Source: an uncultured Acidimicrobiales bacterium (lineage in GTDB: Bacteria; Actinomycetota; Acidimicrobiia; Acidimicrobiales; Aldehydirespiratoraceae). From it: a stretch of DNA of 64,000 nucleotides. Positions within the stretch are counted from its first letter, which is position 1, and every line of letters begins with the position of its first letter. Below the pieces are notes generated by a model that did no database searches, had not been told where the DNA came from, and worked only from the letters and a program-made list of their open reading frames with translations. This document shows, one piece after another, positions 17,445-26,011 of the stretch. The stretch spans positions 1,646,277 to 1,710,276 of the forward strand of contig CATQHS010000001.1 of the NCBI GenBank assembly GCA_958296055.1. The letters are read 5' to 3'. The translations under genes were made by a program, and so were the position numbers.

Positions 17445-18449
17445 TCATCCGCCGCCAGCCCAGCCGGAGCCGTCGGCCAGGGCTACGGCGATGGCGGCGG
17501 CCACCCCGGCGTTCGACTCGACCAGGGCCAGGTTGGCGGCGATGCTGGCACCTCCGGTGGCGACGGCGATGGCGTTTAGCACCGCCGGGGTGACGTTGGG
17601 TCCGGCCAGGCCCCGTTGCTCGACGCCGGCCAGAGCCTGGTCCACCGCCTCCTCCACCGTGTCGGGGTCGAGTTCGGCCGAGGCGGGGATGGGGTTGGCC
17701 ACCAGCACCCCGGTGGGGTGGCCGACGGCCCGCCCGGCCCGGAACAGGGCGGCGGCCGCGTCGGCGCCGTCCACCCGGCATCCGGCGGGCAGGCCCGAGT
17801 CCCGCAGGTAGAAGGCCGGGAACCGGTCGGTTCCCCAGCCCGCCACCGGCACGCCCAGGGTCTCCAGGTACTCAAGGGTCCGGGGCAGGTCGCAGAAGGC
17901 CTTGACCCCGGCCGAGACCACCACCACCGGGTGGCGGGCCAGGGCGGTGAGGTCCTGGCTCACATCGCCGGTGACGGCCGCGCCCTGATGCACGCCGCCG
18001 ATCCCGCCGGTGGCGAAAACCTCGATGCCGACGGCCGCGGCCAGAGTGACCGAGGCCGAGACGGTAGTGACCCCGACCGGGAGCCGCTGGGCCGCGGCGA
18101 CGCCGAGATCGCGGGCGGCGATCTTCACCGCCCCGGAGGCCAGCCGGTCGGCCTCGGCCTCGGTGGCACCCACCACCGCCTGCCCGTCGAGGACGCCGGT
18201 CAGGGCCGGGACGGCGCCAGCGGCGGCCACCGCGGCCATCGCCCGGTTGAGGCACCGGCGGTTGGCCGGGGCGGGCAGGCCCAGTTCGGAGAACACAGTC
18301 GACTCCAGGGCCACCACCGGGGCACCCGCGGCCAGCCCGTCGCGGACCTCGTCGCCCACTCGGAGGGGGGCGGGCCCGACCGGCGGAGAGTCGGCGGACG
18401 CAGCCGGGGTCGGGACCGGCGGCACGGCGGGCGGCGGCACGGCGGGCAC
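17445..18449 (-). CDS. psuG: Pseudouridine-5'-phosphate glycosidase
   Basis: The enzyme splits pseudouridine 5'-phosphate to uracil and ribose 5-phosphate in pseudouridine catabolism. Family blocks are clear: VVALESTVFSELGLPAPANR, VVGATEAEADRLA, VFATGGIGGVHQGA, VSQDLTALARHPVVVVSAGVK and WGTDRFPAFYLRDSG, then NPIP near the C-terminus. The first 30 or so residues are a Pro-rich extension and may not be translated. No pseudouridine kinase (psuK) is next to it, which is unusual for E. coli-like loci. Confidence 0.9.
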   Translation of the reverse strand: MPAVPPPAVPPVPTPAASADSPPVGPAPLRVGDEVRDGLAAGAPVVALESTVFSELGLPAPANRRCLNRAMAAVAAAGAVPALTGVLDGQAVVGATEAEADRLASGAVKIAARDLGVAAAQRLPVGVTTVSASVTLAAAVGIEVFATGGIGGVHQGAAVTGDVSQDLTALARHPVVVVSAGVKAFCDLPRTLEYLETLGVPVAGWGTDRFPAFYLRDSGLPAGCRVDGADAAAALFRAGRAVGHPTGVLVANPIPASAELDPDTVEEAVDQALAGVEQRGLAGPNVTPAVLNAIAVATGGASIAANLALVESNAGVAAAIAVALADGSGWAGGG

Positions 18450-18504
18450 GGGCTGATGGTAGGGGCGGGCTTCGGCGCTGGAACCGGCCCGCCCGATCTT
18501 GGTC

Positions 18505-18533
18505 TTGACATCACTTATATCAAGTGCTATTTC
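18505..18533 (+). promoter_or_regulatory. Promoter TTGACA-17-TATTTC with an overlapping palindrome
   Basis: A consensus -35 (TTGACA, 18505-18510), a 17-nt spacer and TATTTC (18528-18533). The palindrome CACTT-ATATC-AAGTG (18512-18526) fills the spacer and could be an operator. The segment is AT-rich against its surroundings and lies just upstream of the toxin-like gene. Confidence 0.55.
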
Positions 18534-18553
18534 ATGTATCTATCGACCTTCTG

Positions 18554-19702
18554 ATGATGAAAGTGGACGCGGCCGTGGAGCTGCACCGCCACCTGCTGGT
18601 CGCGGCCGACGACCTGTCGGCCGACTCGGCCTCGGTCACCGACCTGCTGACCGAGGCCTCGGGTCTGCTGGGCCAGCCGCTGGCCGACATCGGCCACGAC
18701 GTCAAACGGCTGGCCGGGCGACTGCGGACCATCGCCGACGACCTCGACGACCGGATCCGCCTGGTGGGGTTGGGCGGGCCCGACATGAACGCGGGGCTGG
18801 CCGCCCTGGAGCGCCTGCGGGACCACTTCAAGCTGATCGAGACCCAGGGCGACCCCGGCCGGGCCGACGGCAAGCTGTCTCGCCGGGACCTGGAATGGGC
18901 CCGGACCGAGCTGGCCGGGCCGGCCGGCGACGCCGCGGCCTGGCTGCTGGCCCACGAGGACTTCTTCCACCGGGTGGAGACGGCCAAATACAACCGCAGC
19001 TACCTGGACCGGTCTTACGAGGGCGTCTTCCACCACGACGAAACCGACGAGGACGGGCTGATGTCGCTGGACGACATCGACGCCTTCGTGACCAAGTCGA
19101 CGGCCTGGACAGCGCTGCTGCCCCACTTGGCCGCCATCGACGGCGCGGCCGACGGGGGCGGCGACGGCGCGGCCGACAGGGTGCTGAGCCGGGAGGACTT
19201 CGAGGCTCTGGTGGCCGGCTACCACCTCCCGCCCGACGTGGACCGGGCCGTGCGGCAGGTGATCGACGACGGCGCTTACCACCGCAACGGCAACGGGTCC
19301 GGGGCCGTGGGCCTGGGCACGGCCCTGGACGTCTTGTCCTTCGTCCCGGTGGTGGGCGACCTGGTGGATGCGGGGCGGGCCCTCTACTACACCCTCAACG
19401 GCGACTACGTCACCGCCGCCATCTTCGCCTTGGGGCTGGTCCCCATACCGGGCCTGTCCGGGTCGGGGTTGCGCCACTCGGTGCGGGTGGTGGAGGGCAT
19501 CGCCGACGCGGCCATCTCCGGCGGCCGCAAGTCCGGCGTGTCCCGAGCCAAAGAGGAGCTGATCACCGACACCATGCGGACCTGGCGGGCCAACGAGGCC
19601 GCCGATTTCGTGCTCGAGAAGACCGGCGAGAACGAGGGCTTTCTGGGCGAGATGAACCAGGTCATCTCCAGCCGCATGCACAAGCAGTTCATGCTCCGAT
19701 AG
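18554..19702 (+). CDS. Toxin-like protein with EF-hand-like motifs and a pretoxin-type hydrophobic segment
   Basis: 382 residues from ATG 18554 (or 18557). The N-terminal 100 residues are helical with heptad-like patterning (LTEASGLLGQPLADIGHDVKRLAGRL), like LXG/WXG export domains. Three EF-hand-like loops follow: DGKLSRRDLEWA, DETDEDGLMSLDDIDAFV and DRVLSREDFEALV. The stretch VLSFVPVVGDLVDAGRALYY resembles the pretoxin segment of polymorphic toxins. The C-terminal 90 residues (after PIPGLSGSGLRHSV) would be the effector, and I do not recognise them. No immunity-like gene is obvious next door. The good promoter upstream supports expression; the leader is short and lacks a ribosome site. Confidence 0.6.
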   Translation: MMKVDAAVELHRHLLVAADDLSADSASVTDLLTEASGLLGQPLADIGHDVKRLAGRLRTIADDLDDRIRLVGLGGPDMNAGLAALERLRDHFKLIETQGDPGRADGKLSRRDLEWARTELAGPAGDAAAWLLAHEDFFHRVETAKYNRSYLDRSYEGVFHHDETDEDGLMSLDDIDAFVTKSTAWTALLPHLAAIDGAADGGGDGAADRVLSREDFEALVAGYHLPPDVDRAVRQVIDDGAYHRNGNGSGAVGLGTALDVLSFVPVVGDLVDAGRALYYTLNGDYVTAAIFALGLVPIPGLSGSGLRHSVRVVEGIADAAISGGRKSGVSRAKEELITDTMRTWRANEAADFVLEKTGENEGFLGEMNQVISSRMHKQFMLR

Positions 19703-19735
19703 GCAACCGACGGGCTCGGGGCGGCGGCGGGTCGG

Positions 19736-20788
19736 TCAGTCCGGGTCGGGGCGGCGGGCCCGGCTGGGGGGCACCCGGGGCGGCTCGTTGGGCATCTTGG
19801 GGTACACCGGCGGCCACGGGGCGTCCATCAAGCCGTCGGCCATGTCCCGGCGGTGCCACTCCAGCAGCGGCTCCAGCGAGCAGAGCTGGTCGTCGATGGA
19901 GGCCCAGGCGTCGCCGCGCTCGGCCAGCAGGGCGGGCACGGTGGCGATGGTCAAGTCGTCGGGGGCCACGTCGGCCACGTCGGACCACCCGATGGGGACG
20001 GACACCTGGGCGCCGGGCCGAGGCCGTACCGACCAAGCCCCGAACACCGTCTTGTGGGGCGAGTTCTGGTTGAAGTCGATGAACACCCGCCGGCCCCGCT
20101 CTTCCTTCCACCAGGCGTCGGTGATGAGGTCGGGGCGGCGGCGGGCCAGCTCCCGAGCCAGGGCCACGGCCGCGGCCCGCACCTCGTAGGAGTCCCAGCG
20201 GGGCAGCAGCCGCAGGTAGACATGCAGGCCGCGGCGGCCGGTGGTCTTGGGGAAGCCCGTCAGCCCGAGCTCGTCGAGGACGGCCCGGACTTCGCCGGCT
20301 GCCTCCCGGACCTGGTCGAAGGCCACGCCGGGCTGGGGGTCGAGGTCGATGCGCAGCTCGTCGGCGTGGGCGGGGTCGGAGGCCCGGCTGGGCCACACGT
20401 GGAAGCCCAGGCAACCGGTGTTGACCGCCCAGACCACGTGAGCCACATCCGCGGCCACCATGGCGTTGGAGGGGGTGCCGTTGGGGGTGCTCACCGTCAG
20501 GGTTCGCAGCCATTCGGGGGCGCCTTTGGGCACCCGCTTCTGGAAGAAGGACGGCCCCTGGGCCCCGTCGGGGTAGCGCTCCAGCAGGGTGGGGCGGCCG
20601 CCCATGGCCCGCATGAGGGGCTCGGCTACGGCCAGGTAGTACCGGACCAGATCGAGCTTGGTCTCTTGACGCTCGGCGAAGAAGACCTTGTCGGGATTGG
20701 TGACCCGCACCTGGCGCCCGGCCAGGTCGAGGACCACCGGCTCGGCGGTCACGGCGGTGGGGTTCCGGCGCCGGTCGGGACCGGCCAC
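19736..20788 (-). CDS. LigD-type primase-polymerase domain protein (NHEJ)
   Basis: 350 residues, the stand-alone polymerase module of LigD. It has VRVTNPDKVFFAE at the N-terminus, PNGTPSNAMVAADVAHVVWAVN, the catalytic acidic pair in LRIDLDP, TTGRRGLHVYLRLLP and FIDFNQNSPHKTVFGAWSVR. These enzymes extend or fill ends during non-homologous end joining, working with Ku and a ligase. A separate ATP-dependent ligase is at 48505-49569; Ku is not in the window. The neighbour aroQ lies three bases upstream on the same strand, so the two are co-transcribed. Confidence 0.9.
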   Translation of the reverse strand: MAGPDRRRNPTAVTAEPVVLDLAGRQVRVTNPDKVFFAERQETKLDLVRYYLAVAEPLMRAMGGRPTLLERYPDGAQGPSFFQKRVPKGAPEWLRTLTVSTPNGTPSNAMVAADVAHVVWAVNTGCLGFHVWPSRASDPAHADELRIDLDPQPGVAFDQVREAAGEVRAVLDELGLTGFPKTTGRRGLHVYLRLLPRWDSYEVRAAAVALARELARRRPDLITDAWWKEERGRRVFIDFNQNSPHKTVFGAWSVRPRPGAQVSVPIGWSDVADVAPDDLTIATVPALLAERGDAWASIDDQLCSLEPLLEWHRRDMADGLMDAPWPPVYPKMPNEPPRVPPSRARRPDPD

Positions 20789-20791
20789 GGC

Positions 20792-21247
20792 TCAGCCCTC
20801 GGCCGGGCGGGCCTCAAGGCAGCCGACGAGGGCGTCGACGGCGAGGCGATAGCTGGCCGCCCCGAACCCGGCGATCACCCCCAAGCAGACCGGGGCCAGC
20901 ACCGAGGTGCGGCGGAAGTCCTCCCGGGCGTGGACGTTGGAGAGGTGGGTCTCCACTACGGGGATGCCGATGGCGGCGATGGCGTCGCGCAGGGCGATGG
21001 AGTAATGGGAGAAGGCGCCGGGGTTGAAGACGATCCCGTCGGCTGAGCCCCGGGCCCGGTGCAGGGCGTCGACCAGTTCGCCCTCGACGTTGGACTGGAA
21101 GTGCGCGATGGCGACGCCGCGTTCCGCCCCGTAGGCGGTGAGATCCGTGATGATCTCGTTGAGCGTGGCCGCCCCGTACACCTCGGGCTCCCGCTCCCCC
21201 AACAGGTTCAGGTTGGGCCCATTCACTACCAGCAGCTTCCAAGTCAT
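20792..21247 (-). CDS. aroQ: 3-dehydroquinate dehydratase, type II
   Basis: 151 residues, the normal size for the dodecameric type II enzyme of the shikimate pathway. LLVVNGPNLNLLGEREPEVYG carries the catalytic Tyr loop with an Arg, FQSNVEGELVDALH, VFNPGAFSHYSIALRDA with the catalytic His-adjacent Asn/Pro/Gly, and VETHLSNVHAREDFR. The start has no strong ribosome site. Transcribed with the LigD-type polymerase gene. Confidence 0.92.
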   Translation of the reverse strand: MTWKLLVVNGPNLNLLGEREPEVYGAATLNEIITDLTAYGAERGVAIAHFQSNVEGELVDALHRARGSADGIVFNPGAFSHYSIALRDAIAAIGIPVVETHLSNVHAREDFRRTSVLAPVCLGVIAGFGAASYRLAVDALVGCLEARPAEG

Positions 21248-21377
21248 GGCTCTCGTTGTACCACCACCGGGCCAGATCGCGGCCTCAGCGGGGGGTTGAC
21301 AACCGCGCCGTCAGTGAGCAACGTGATTTTTCGTTGGATTCGGAACAGCCACCGACCGGTTGAGGAGGGCCTGCAGC

Positions 21378-21701
21378 ATGACCACCGGCGAGTTGACCAG
21401 CCTCATAATCGCCATCACCGCCTCCCTAACCCTCGTATGGTCCGTTTCATGGGCAATATCCAGCCGTCTCTGGAAGCAGTCCCGCGAACACCTCGACACC
21501 AAATTCAAAGTGGTAGACACCAAGTTTGAAGTCATGGACACCAAGTTCCAAGGCATCACAGAGCTTATTCAGGCCACCAACAAACGCCTTGATGATACCA
21601 ACAAACGTATCGACGACACTATTAGTATCGTCGCTCAACTCAGAGAAGATCTACACCAAACCTTGCGTTCCCTGATCCCAACCGCCTCCCCAGAACGCTA
21701 A
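21378..21701 (+). CDS. Small membrane-anchored coiled-coil protein
   Basis: 107 residues. A transmembrane helix (about residues 6-28) is followed by a charged, heptad-like helix with three DTKF repeats (KFKVVDTKFEVMDTKFQ) and a second DTNKRxDDT repeat, probably a coiled coil facing the cytoplasm. GAGGAGGG eight bases upstream supports the ATG at 21378. Codon use is AT-rich like the island next to it. Its TAA abuts the stop codon of the convergent nuclease-like gene with no gap. No function is recognised; small membrane coiled-coil proteins often accompany defence genes. Confidence 0.65.
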   Translation: MTTGELTSLIIAITASLTLVWSVSWAISSRLWKQSREHLDTKFKVVDTKFEVMDTKFQGITELIQATNKRLDDTNKRIDDTISIVAQLREDLHQTLRSLIPTASPER

Positions 21702-23153
21702 TCACCGATCAAGGTTCGGCCGGTCAGCCAGCGCCAGCAAACACTCGGCCAGTTCGTCGATTTCGTCAAGCAGGTACTCGTAGTGCAACGACGGACGTTT
21801 GCTTTCCGAATAGCGACTGAGGTCTCGCCCGCAGCGTCGGACCAATGAAACGTAAGCATCGATTTGTGGTCCATGAGCCGGAAGGTATCTGCGGAGCTTA
21901 GGTTCAGAGGGGAACAGCACCCCTGGCCTGCCTCCGCTAATGGCCAGCAACGATAATGTACCCTGCGTGGCCACTCTTGAATTGACACGCAGAGAAAACC
22001 CCCTCGGGCCGTTAGTGTCAGCCTTCAAGAACCCGACGGGTACCGGCCCGGTCGTGAACATCAGCTTCGAACCCAGACGTTCCACCAGGCCAGAGACCAA
22101 GGGATGGTTCTGCATCTCCTCTGAAACGTCGTTGCGTGATTGATGAGAACCGGAAACCAGGTGACGGTTCTGTGTTGTCCTTGAATCATCGCCACGCGGG
22201 AATGGTGAATGCCTACCCAGATCTGAGCTTGTAGTTGACGAAGACGGCGACGGCGATGTGGAGCCGGACGGACGGTCAGCTAACGCTACCAGACATCTAG
22301 CCAGTTCATCCAGATCATTGAGTAGGTATTGATAGGGCAGAGATGGCCTTTGGTTCTCCGAGTAGCTGCTAAGATCAATCCCGCAGCGTTGGAGCAGCGA
22401 GACATAGGCATCGATTTGGGGCCCGTGGGCCGGGAGGTATTGACGTAGTTTGGGTTCAGAGGGGAACAGCACCCCTGGTCTGCCTCCGCTAATGGCCAGC
22501 AACGATAATGTGCCCTGCGTAGCCACTCTTGAGTTGACACGCAGCGAAAAACCTTCAGGACCGTTGGTGTCAGCTTTCAGGAATCCGACAGGCACCTGCC
22601 CGGTCGTGAACATCAGCTTCGAACCCAGACGCTCTACCAAACCCGAAACAAGAGGATGATTTCGCATCTCTTCCGATACTTCGTCACGACGTTGATATGA
22701 AGAAGAGTGTCCTTCTAGAGCCTGTTCAATCTGTTTGACCAGGTGTTGCACTTGACTCCGAGACTGAGTACTCAAAGTCGGAAATCTAGTACACCGTTCC
22801 GATAAGTAATCCGCGATCTCTTCCAGGCTTAAATCCGCACCGTCTGATTTCCTGCCCCAGATAGTCTTGATCGGTTCATCCAAGAGATCCCGATACCTGG
22901 CAACTTGAGCCGGATCTTTGCCCAGCTCAACCTCAACCCAAGCCAGCGTAACACCGTCTCCCGAAGCAATCTTAAAATCAGGTCTGACCCCTCTCTGATT
23001 CTCCGGTGGATATATGATCGCATCTACCGGCAATCCCAATTGTGACAGCAACCAATCACGCAGCCAGTCATGACTGAGCAATCCGAAGAGCGCCACATTA
23101 ATGCGATTCTCGGGGTGATTCAGGTTTTCATTCACAAAGATATCATCAGTCAT
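21702..23153 (-). CDS. Putative PD-(D/E)XK-like nuclease with a tandemly duplicated C-terminal domain
   Basis: 483 residues. Residues 57-79 read RPDF...AWVEVELGK, resembling the PD-...-(D/E)xK core of restriction-type nucleases (D59, E74/E76, K79), but this rests on pattern only. Two copies of a 140-residue domain follow (residues 156-295 and 340-479, about 85% identical), starting VSEEMxNHPLVSGLVERLG and joined by a Ser/Thr-rich linker. I do not recognise that domain. The start lies eight bases inside the AAA ATPase gene, so the two are translationally coupled. AT-rich relative to the genome. Probably the effector of the upstream ATPase. Confidence 0.65.
   Translation of the reverse strand: MTDDIFVNENLNHPENRINVALFGLLSHDWLRDWLLSQLGLPVDAIIYPPENQRGVRPDFKIASGDGVTLAWVEVELGKDPAQVARYRDLLDEPIKTIWGRKSDGADLSLEEIADYLSERCTRFPTLSTQSRSQVQHLVKQIEQALEGHSSSYQRRDEVSEEMRNHPLVSGLVERLGSKLMFTTGQVPVGFLKADTNGPEGFSLRVNSRVATQGTLSLLAISGGRPGVLFPSEPKLRQYLPAHGPQIDAYVSLLQRCGIDLSSYSENQRPSLPYQYLLNDLDELARCLVALADRPSGSTSPSPSSSTTSSDLGRHSPFPRGDDSRTTQNRHLVSGSHQSRNDVSEEMQNHPLVSGLVERLGSKLMFTTGPVPVGFLKADTNGPRGFSLRVNSRVATQGTLSLLAISGGRPGVLFPSEPKLRRYLPAHGPQIDAYVSLVRRCGRDLSRYSESKRPSLHYEYLLDEIDELAECLLALADRPNLDR
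21717..22136 (-). repeat. Intragenic direct repeat, copy 2 (C-terminal)
   Basis: Encodes the second copy of the 140-residue domain in the nuclease-like gene; pairs with 22269-22688. Long stretches are identical at the DNA level, indicating a recent duplication. Confidence 0.75.
22269..22688 (-). repeat. Intragenic direct repeat, copy 1
   Basis: First copy of the 140-residue domain. It is separated from the other copy by 132 bp that encode the Ser-rich linker. Confidence 0.75.
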
Positions 23154-25194
23154 GTTCGTCACTATCCTTCCCAGGGTCAGTCGGAAGATCATCACGGTCA
23201 AGCATTCTCCGACGTTTGTACAAACTGCTACGTACCAAAGATTGCGCCTCCCGTGCTCCTAAGTCAAGGAAACCATCGGGCCAGTCTTCACTCAATCCGC
23301 CATAGGCGTTTACCTTGGATTCACGAAAAGTTGTTCGCCCATCATTTTGTTCAGCAAATAACAGACCTACTAATAATTGAATTGCATCAGATTCGTCTTC
23401 CGTAACTCTCCGTCGGAGTCGGTTAATAAGGTGCTCGCTGTGAGTCTCAACAAGGAGCTGCCTACCCGAATAGGTGCATTCCAAAAGGAAATCAGCCAGT
23501 TTTTGCTGAAGGGCTGGATGGAGGTGAAGCTCCGGCTGTTCCAGTACGACCAGATCGCCTGGTTCGGCAAGAAGGCACAACACGATAACGGGAAGAATCT
23601 GACTGACACCAACTCCAACTGAAGTCAAGTCGACAGACTCTTTCATTGATGGTGGAGACACCTTTAATGAAATACCGAACCGACCCCAATCTTCTGTATG
23701 CGTTGAATCGGTCATGCCAAACTGCTGTAGCCAGTAATCAAGTGCCGATATCAGATCAGTATGTCTGGAAGACCCACCAACTTCGGGCAAGAGCACCTCT
23801 TGATCGGCTTTCGTATGGAGCACCGCTGCGACATACTCACCGTTGATTCCAATATCAAGCTGACTTGGACCGAGATTATAAAGGGAACGAGGAGCAGCAC
23901 GCAATGGGCCTAAGTACCAGATAGATTTATTGAAGAAATCTTGAACCTCTTTAGAGCCTTCAATGCCCTTGCCAAGACCCGATCCAGACTGTTCAGATTC
24001 GTCAAGTGATTCTTCGGACGCCCATTGTTCTTTCTCAAACCGTTCTTGTAGCAACCTTCGGAACTCAGCTTCTCCCAGTTGAACCATGCTGTCAGCAATT
24101 CTCTCTTTATCTTGATCAGAAAGTATTTCAACTTCTGTTTCAACAAAAGATCCGAGCTTCGCCAGATCATTCGGAGGAGAATCAGATAAACTAACTTCTT
24201 CTTCGGTCCTATCACTTTCATAACTACGAATCAATTCTTCAGCATAATCAACTACCATTAGGTCTGCAGCGGACAACCCATTGCTATCTTGGACCGGAGA
24301 CTTCAATATGCCCATAAGAGCATCAGTAGTATGATCCCACCAACAATAAGCATACGAACTAATCCGGCTGCGTCTAGTATAAGCAGCATGTGGTATACCG
24401 CCGGTTATAACAGCCGCATCGCAATTATAGGTTTCAGCAGAACCCCCAAATGGGCCCACACCATTATATTCAAATGGTTCATCAGATAGCCACCACCATG
24501 GCATCCAATCAGTAAGCTGGCCGGATACCTTTAAGCGTGAGGCTTTCTTTATTTCGTCTGGCACTGATACAAGCATTTTGCTTTCTGATAATTCCGGGCC
24601 AATATTGGACAGACAACAATCCGCTAATGGGTAGTATTCATCCTCAGACGGATATTTTATAGGTGATTCTTTCGGATATTTCTTGAACCTAGATACTTTG
24701 AACTGAAGTGATTCAATCCCGGCATAGCCGCCCTTAAGGTTTCCATCTGAAGTAAGATTTAGCGACCACGAAGCATAAGTTGACTCTACAAATAACGAGT
24801 CAACTTCTCCTGAAGTTTGGCTACTATGACGGATCGTAGGCCAATCTAGACCATATACCTCTTCATATACCTTATGCTCTGTCCTTATGACAGTGGTAAT
24901 TTGGATAGGAGAATCAGGATCTTCTCTTGTAAAGTTTTTTGTCTCTTTGAAAGTACCAAGCCTTACCAATTCTTGATTCAGCGCAAACCGGCCCGTTTGG
25001 TCCCCAGAGCGAACCGTCTGAGATAAAGCTAGTATCGCTTGCAGAAGGGAACTCTTGCCTGAACTATTTGCTCCCACGATGACGGTCAAAGGGTGGAAAT
25101 CTACCTTGGCATAGGCGATAGATTTAAAATCTTTTAGCTCAATCGACTGGAGCTTGTAGGGATGCGGGCCGGAACGCTCAGGCTGCGAGTACAT
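23146..25194 (-). CDS. AAA (SMC/OLD-like) ATPase, DUF3696 type
   Basis: 682 residues. Walker A is IVGANSSGKSS at about 41-48. Walker B, LVVLEQPELHLHP, is near 548, followed by LLVETHSEHLINRLRR. The C-terminal GGLSEDWPDGFLDLGAREA is typical of DUF3696 ATPases. The long middle is lineage-specific, with no TOPRIM domain. Such ATPases are usually paired with a separate effector, here the overlapping nuclease-like gene. The start (ATG 25194) overlaps the preceding gene by 17 bases; an in-frame ATG at 25230 is also possible. G+C is low for the window, a sign of horizontal transfer. Confidence 0.85.
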   Translation of the reverse strand: MYSQPERSGPHPYKLQSIELKDFKSIAYAKVDFHPLTVIVGANSSGKSSLLQAILALSQTVRSGDQTGRFALNQELVRLGTFKETKNFTREDPDSPIQITTVIRTEHKVYEEVYGLDWPTIRHSSQTSGEVDSLFVESTYASWSLNLTSDGNLKGGYAGIESLQFKVSRFKKYPKESPIKYPSEDEYYPLADCCLSNIGPELSESKMLVSVPDEIKKASRLKVSGQLTDWMPWWWLSDEPFEYNGVGPFGGSAETYNCDAAVITGGIPHAAYTRRSRISSYAYCWWDHTTDALMGILKSPVQDSNGLSAADLMVVDYAEELIRSYESDRTEEEVSLSDSPPNDLAKLGSFVETEVEILSDQDKERIADSMVQLGEAEFRRLLQERFEKEQWASEESLDESEQSGSGLGKGIEGSKEVQDFFNKSIWYLGPLRAAPRSLYNLGPSQLDIGINGEYVAAVLHTKADQEVLLPEVGGSSRHTDLISALDYWLQQFGMTDSTHTEDWGRFGISLKVSPPSMKESVDLTSVGVGVSQILPVIVLCLLAEPGDLVVLEQPELHLHPALQQKLADFLLECTYSGRQLLVETHSEHLINRLRRRVTEDESDAIQLLVGLLFAEQNDGRTTFRESKVNAYGGLSEDWPDGFLDLGAREAQSLVRSSLYKRRRMLDRDDLPTDPGKDSDEHD

Positions 25195-26011
25195 AGTCGA
25201 TCGATACCTGATTGCTGATGCATAGATCACGGCCTATGTCTCGTCCGAACTGTTTGGTCCAAGTGTCGAGATCGAAAGCACCCGTTTCGGAAAGCGCTTC
25301 TAGATCATCCATAGTCCACTCGGACGGATGCACGACCGGTCCATCTACCAACGACAATCCAGCGGGATGTTGCGAGGATGGCGACAAAGACCGCCACCGT
25401 GGAATGAGGCCGTCTTCGAACACGGCGTAGATGCGGTCGGCAGCGAGTCGGTTTAAGGTCTCGACTTCCTGCTGTTTGAATTCCCACCTGGGGTCGGCAG
25501 GGCCAGCGAGGGGAGTTCCAGTGCGAAGGGAAACGGCGAAAGGATCATCGGCGACTGCCACTCGGCCGAACTCTGATAAGGCTTCTTCTGTAAGGCTGCC
25601 CACTCGCTCTCGGCCGCGCATCTGGACGGTCCAGACCGCGCTGCGGACTCTTGTCTGGACGACGATCGAGTACGGTACTCCGGTTTCATCGGGCGTGAAG
25701 ACGAGATCGGCTTCAGTCGCCAACTCGACGTAAGGGTGGACGAGCACGATCTCGGCCGAGTCATCGTCGCAATCCAGCACTAGGGCGAGTCGCAACACAT
25801 CTTCGGGATCAGCTCCAACGGCCGGGACACGAGGGTCCTGTTGCTCAAGCACTGAGGCGAGTCGCAACACATCTTCGCGACCGAGGTACGACTCGACACG
25901 GCGGATGTCGCCTCGTCGAATGATTCTCCGGCCTGCTGGCTGGTAATCCGACGAATCGACTTCAGGACGGTGCGGAGCGAGCGCGGCTGAGAGACGGTCT
26001 GGGAGGGTCAC
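25178..26011 (-). CDS. Unknown protein of the candidate defence operon
   Basis: 277 residues, GTG start overlapping the upstream stop (GTGA). No known family is recognised. Residues 40-80 hold an internal duplication (EDVLRLASVL / EDVLRLALVL, 24 residues apart), mirrored by a 22-bp direct DNA repeat. The middle looks like beta-rich sequence (AEIVLVHPYVEL, PYSIVVQTRVRSAVWTVQMRG). The C-terminus ends in DIGRDLCISNQVSIDYVLAA. It sits between a sigma-like gene and the AAA ATPase in one coupled operon, so a sensor or adaptor role is possible but not shown. Confidence 0.6.
   Translation of the reverse strand: MTLPDRLSAALAPHRPEVDSSDYQPAGRRIIRRGDIRRVESYLGREDVLRLASVLEQQDPRVPAVGADPEDVLRLALVLDCDDDSAEIVLVHPYVELATEADLVFTPDETGVPYSIVVQTRVRSAVWTVQMRGRERVGSLTEEALSEFGRVAVADDPFAVSLRTGTPLAGPADPRWEFKQQEVETLNRLAADRIYAVFEDGLIPRWRSLSPSSQHPAGLSLVDGPVVHPSEWTMDDLEALSETGAFDLDTWTKQFGRDIGRDLCISNQVSIDYVLAA
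25784..25805. repeat. 22-bp direct repeat (copy 1; copy 2 at 25856-25877)
   Basis: Both copies begin GGCGAGTCGCAACACATC and end TTCG, 72 bp apart. They are in frame and encode the repeated EDVLRLA motif of the unknown operon protein. Confidence 0.8.

Noticed and set aside
21296-21324. TTGACA at 21296 as promoter for the small coiled-coil gene
   Set aside because: The -35 is good, but no -10 better than CAACGT occurs at proper spacing, so I did not list it.
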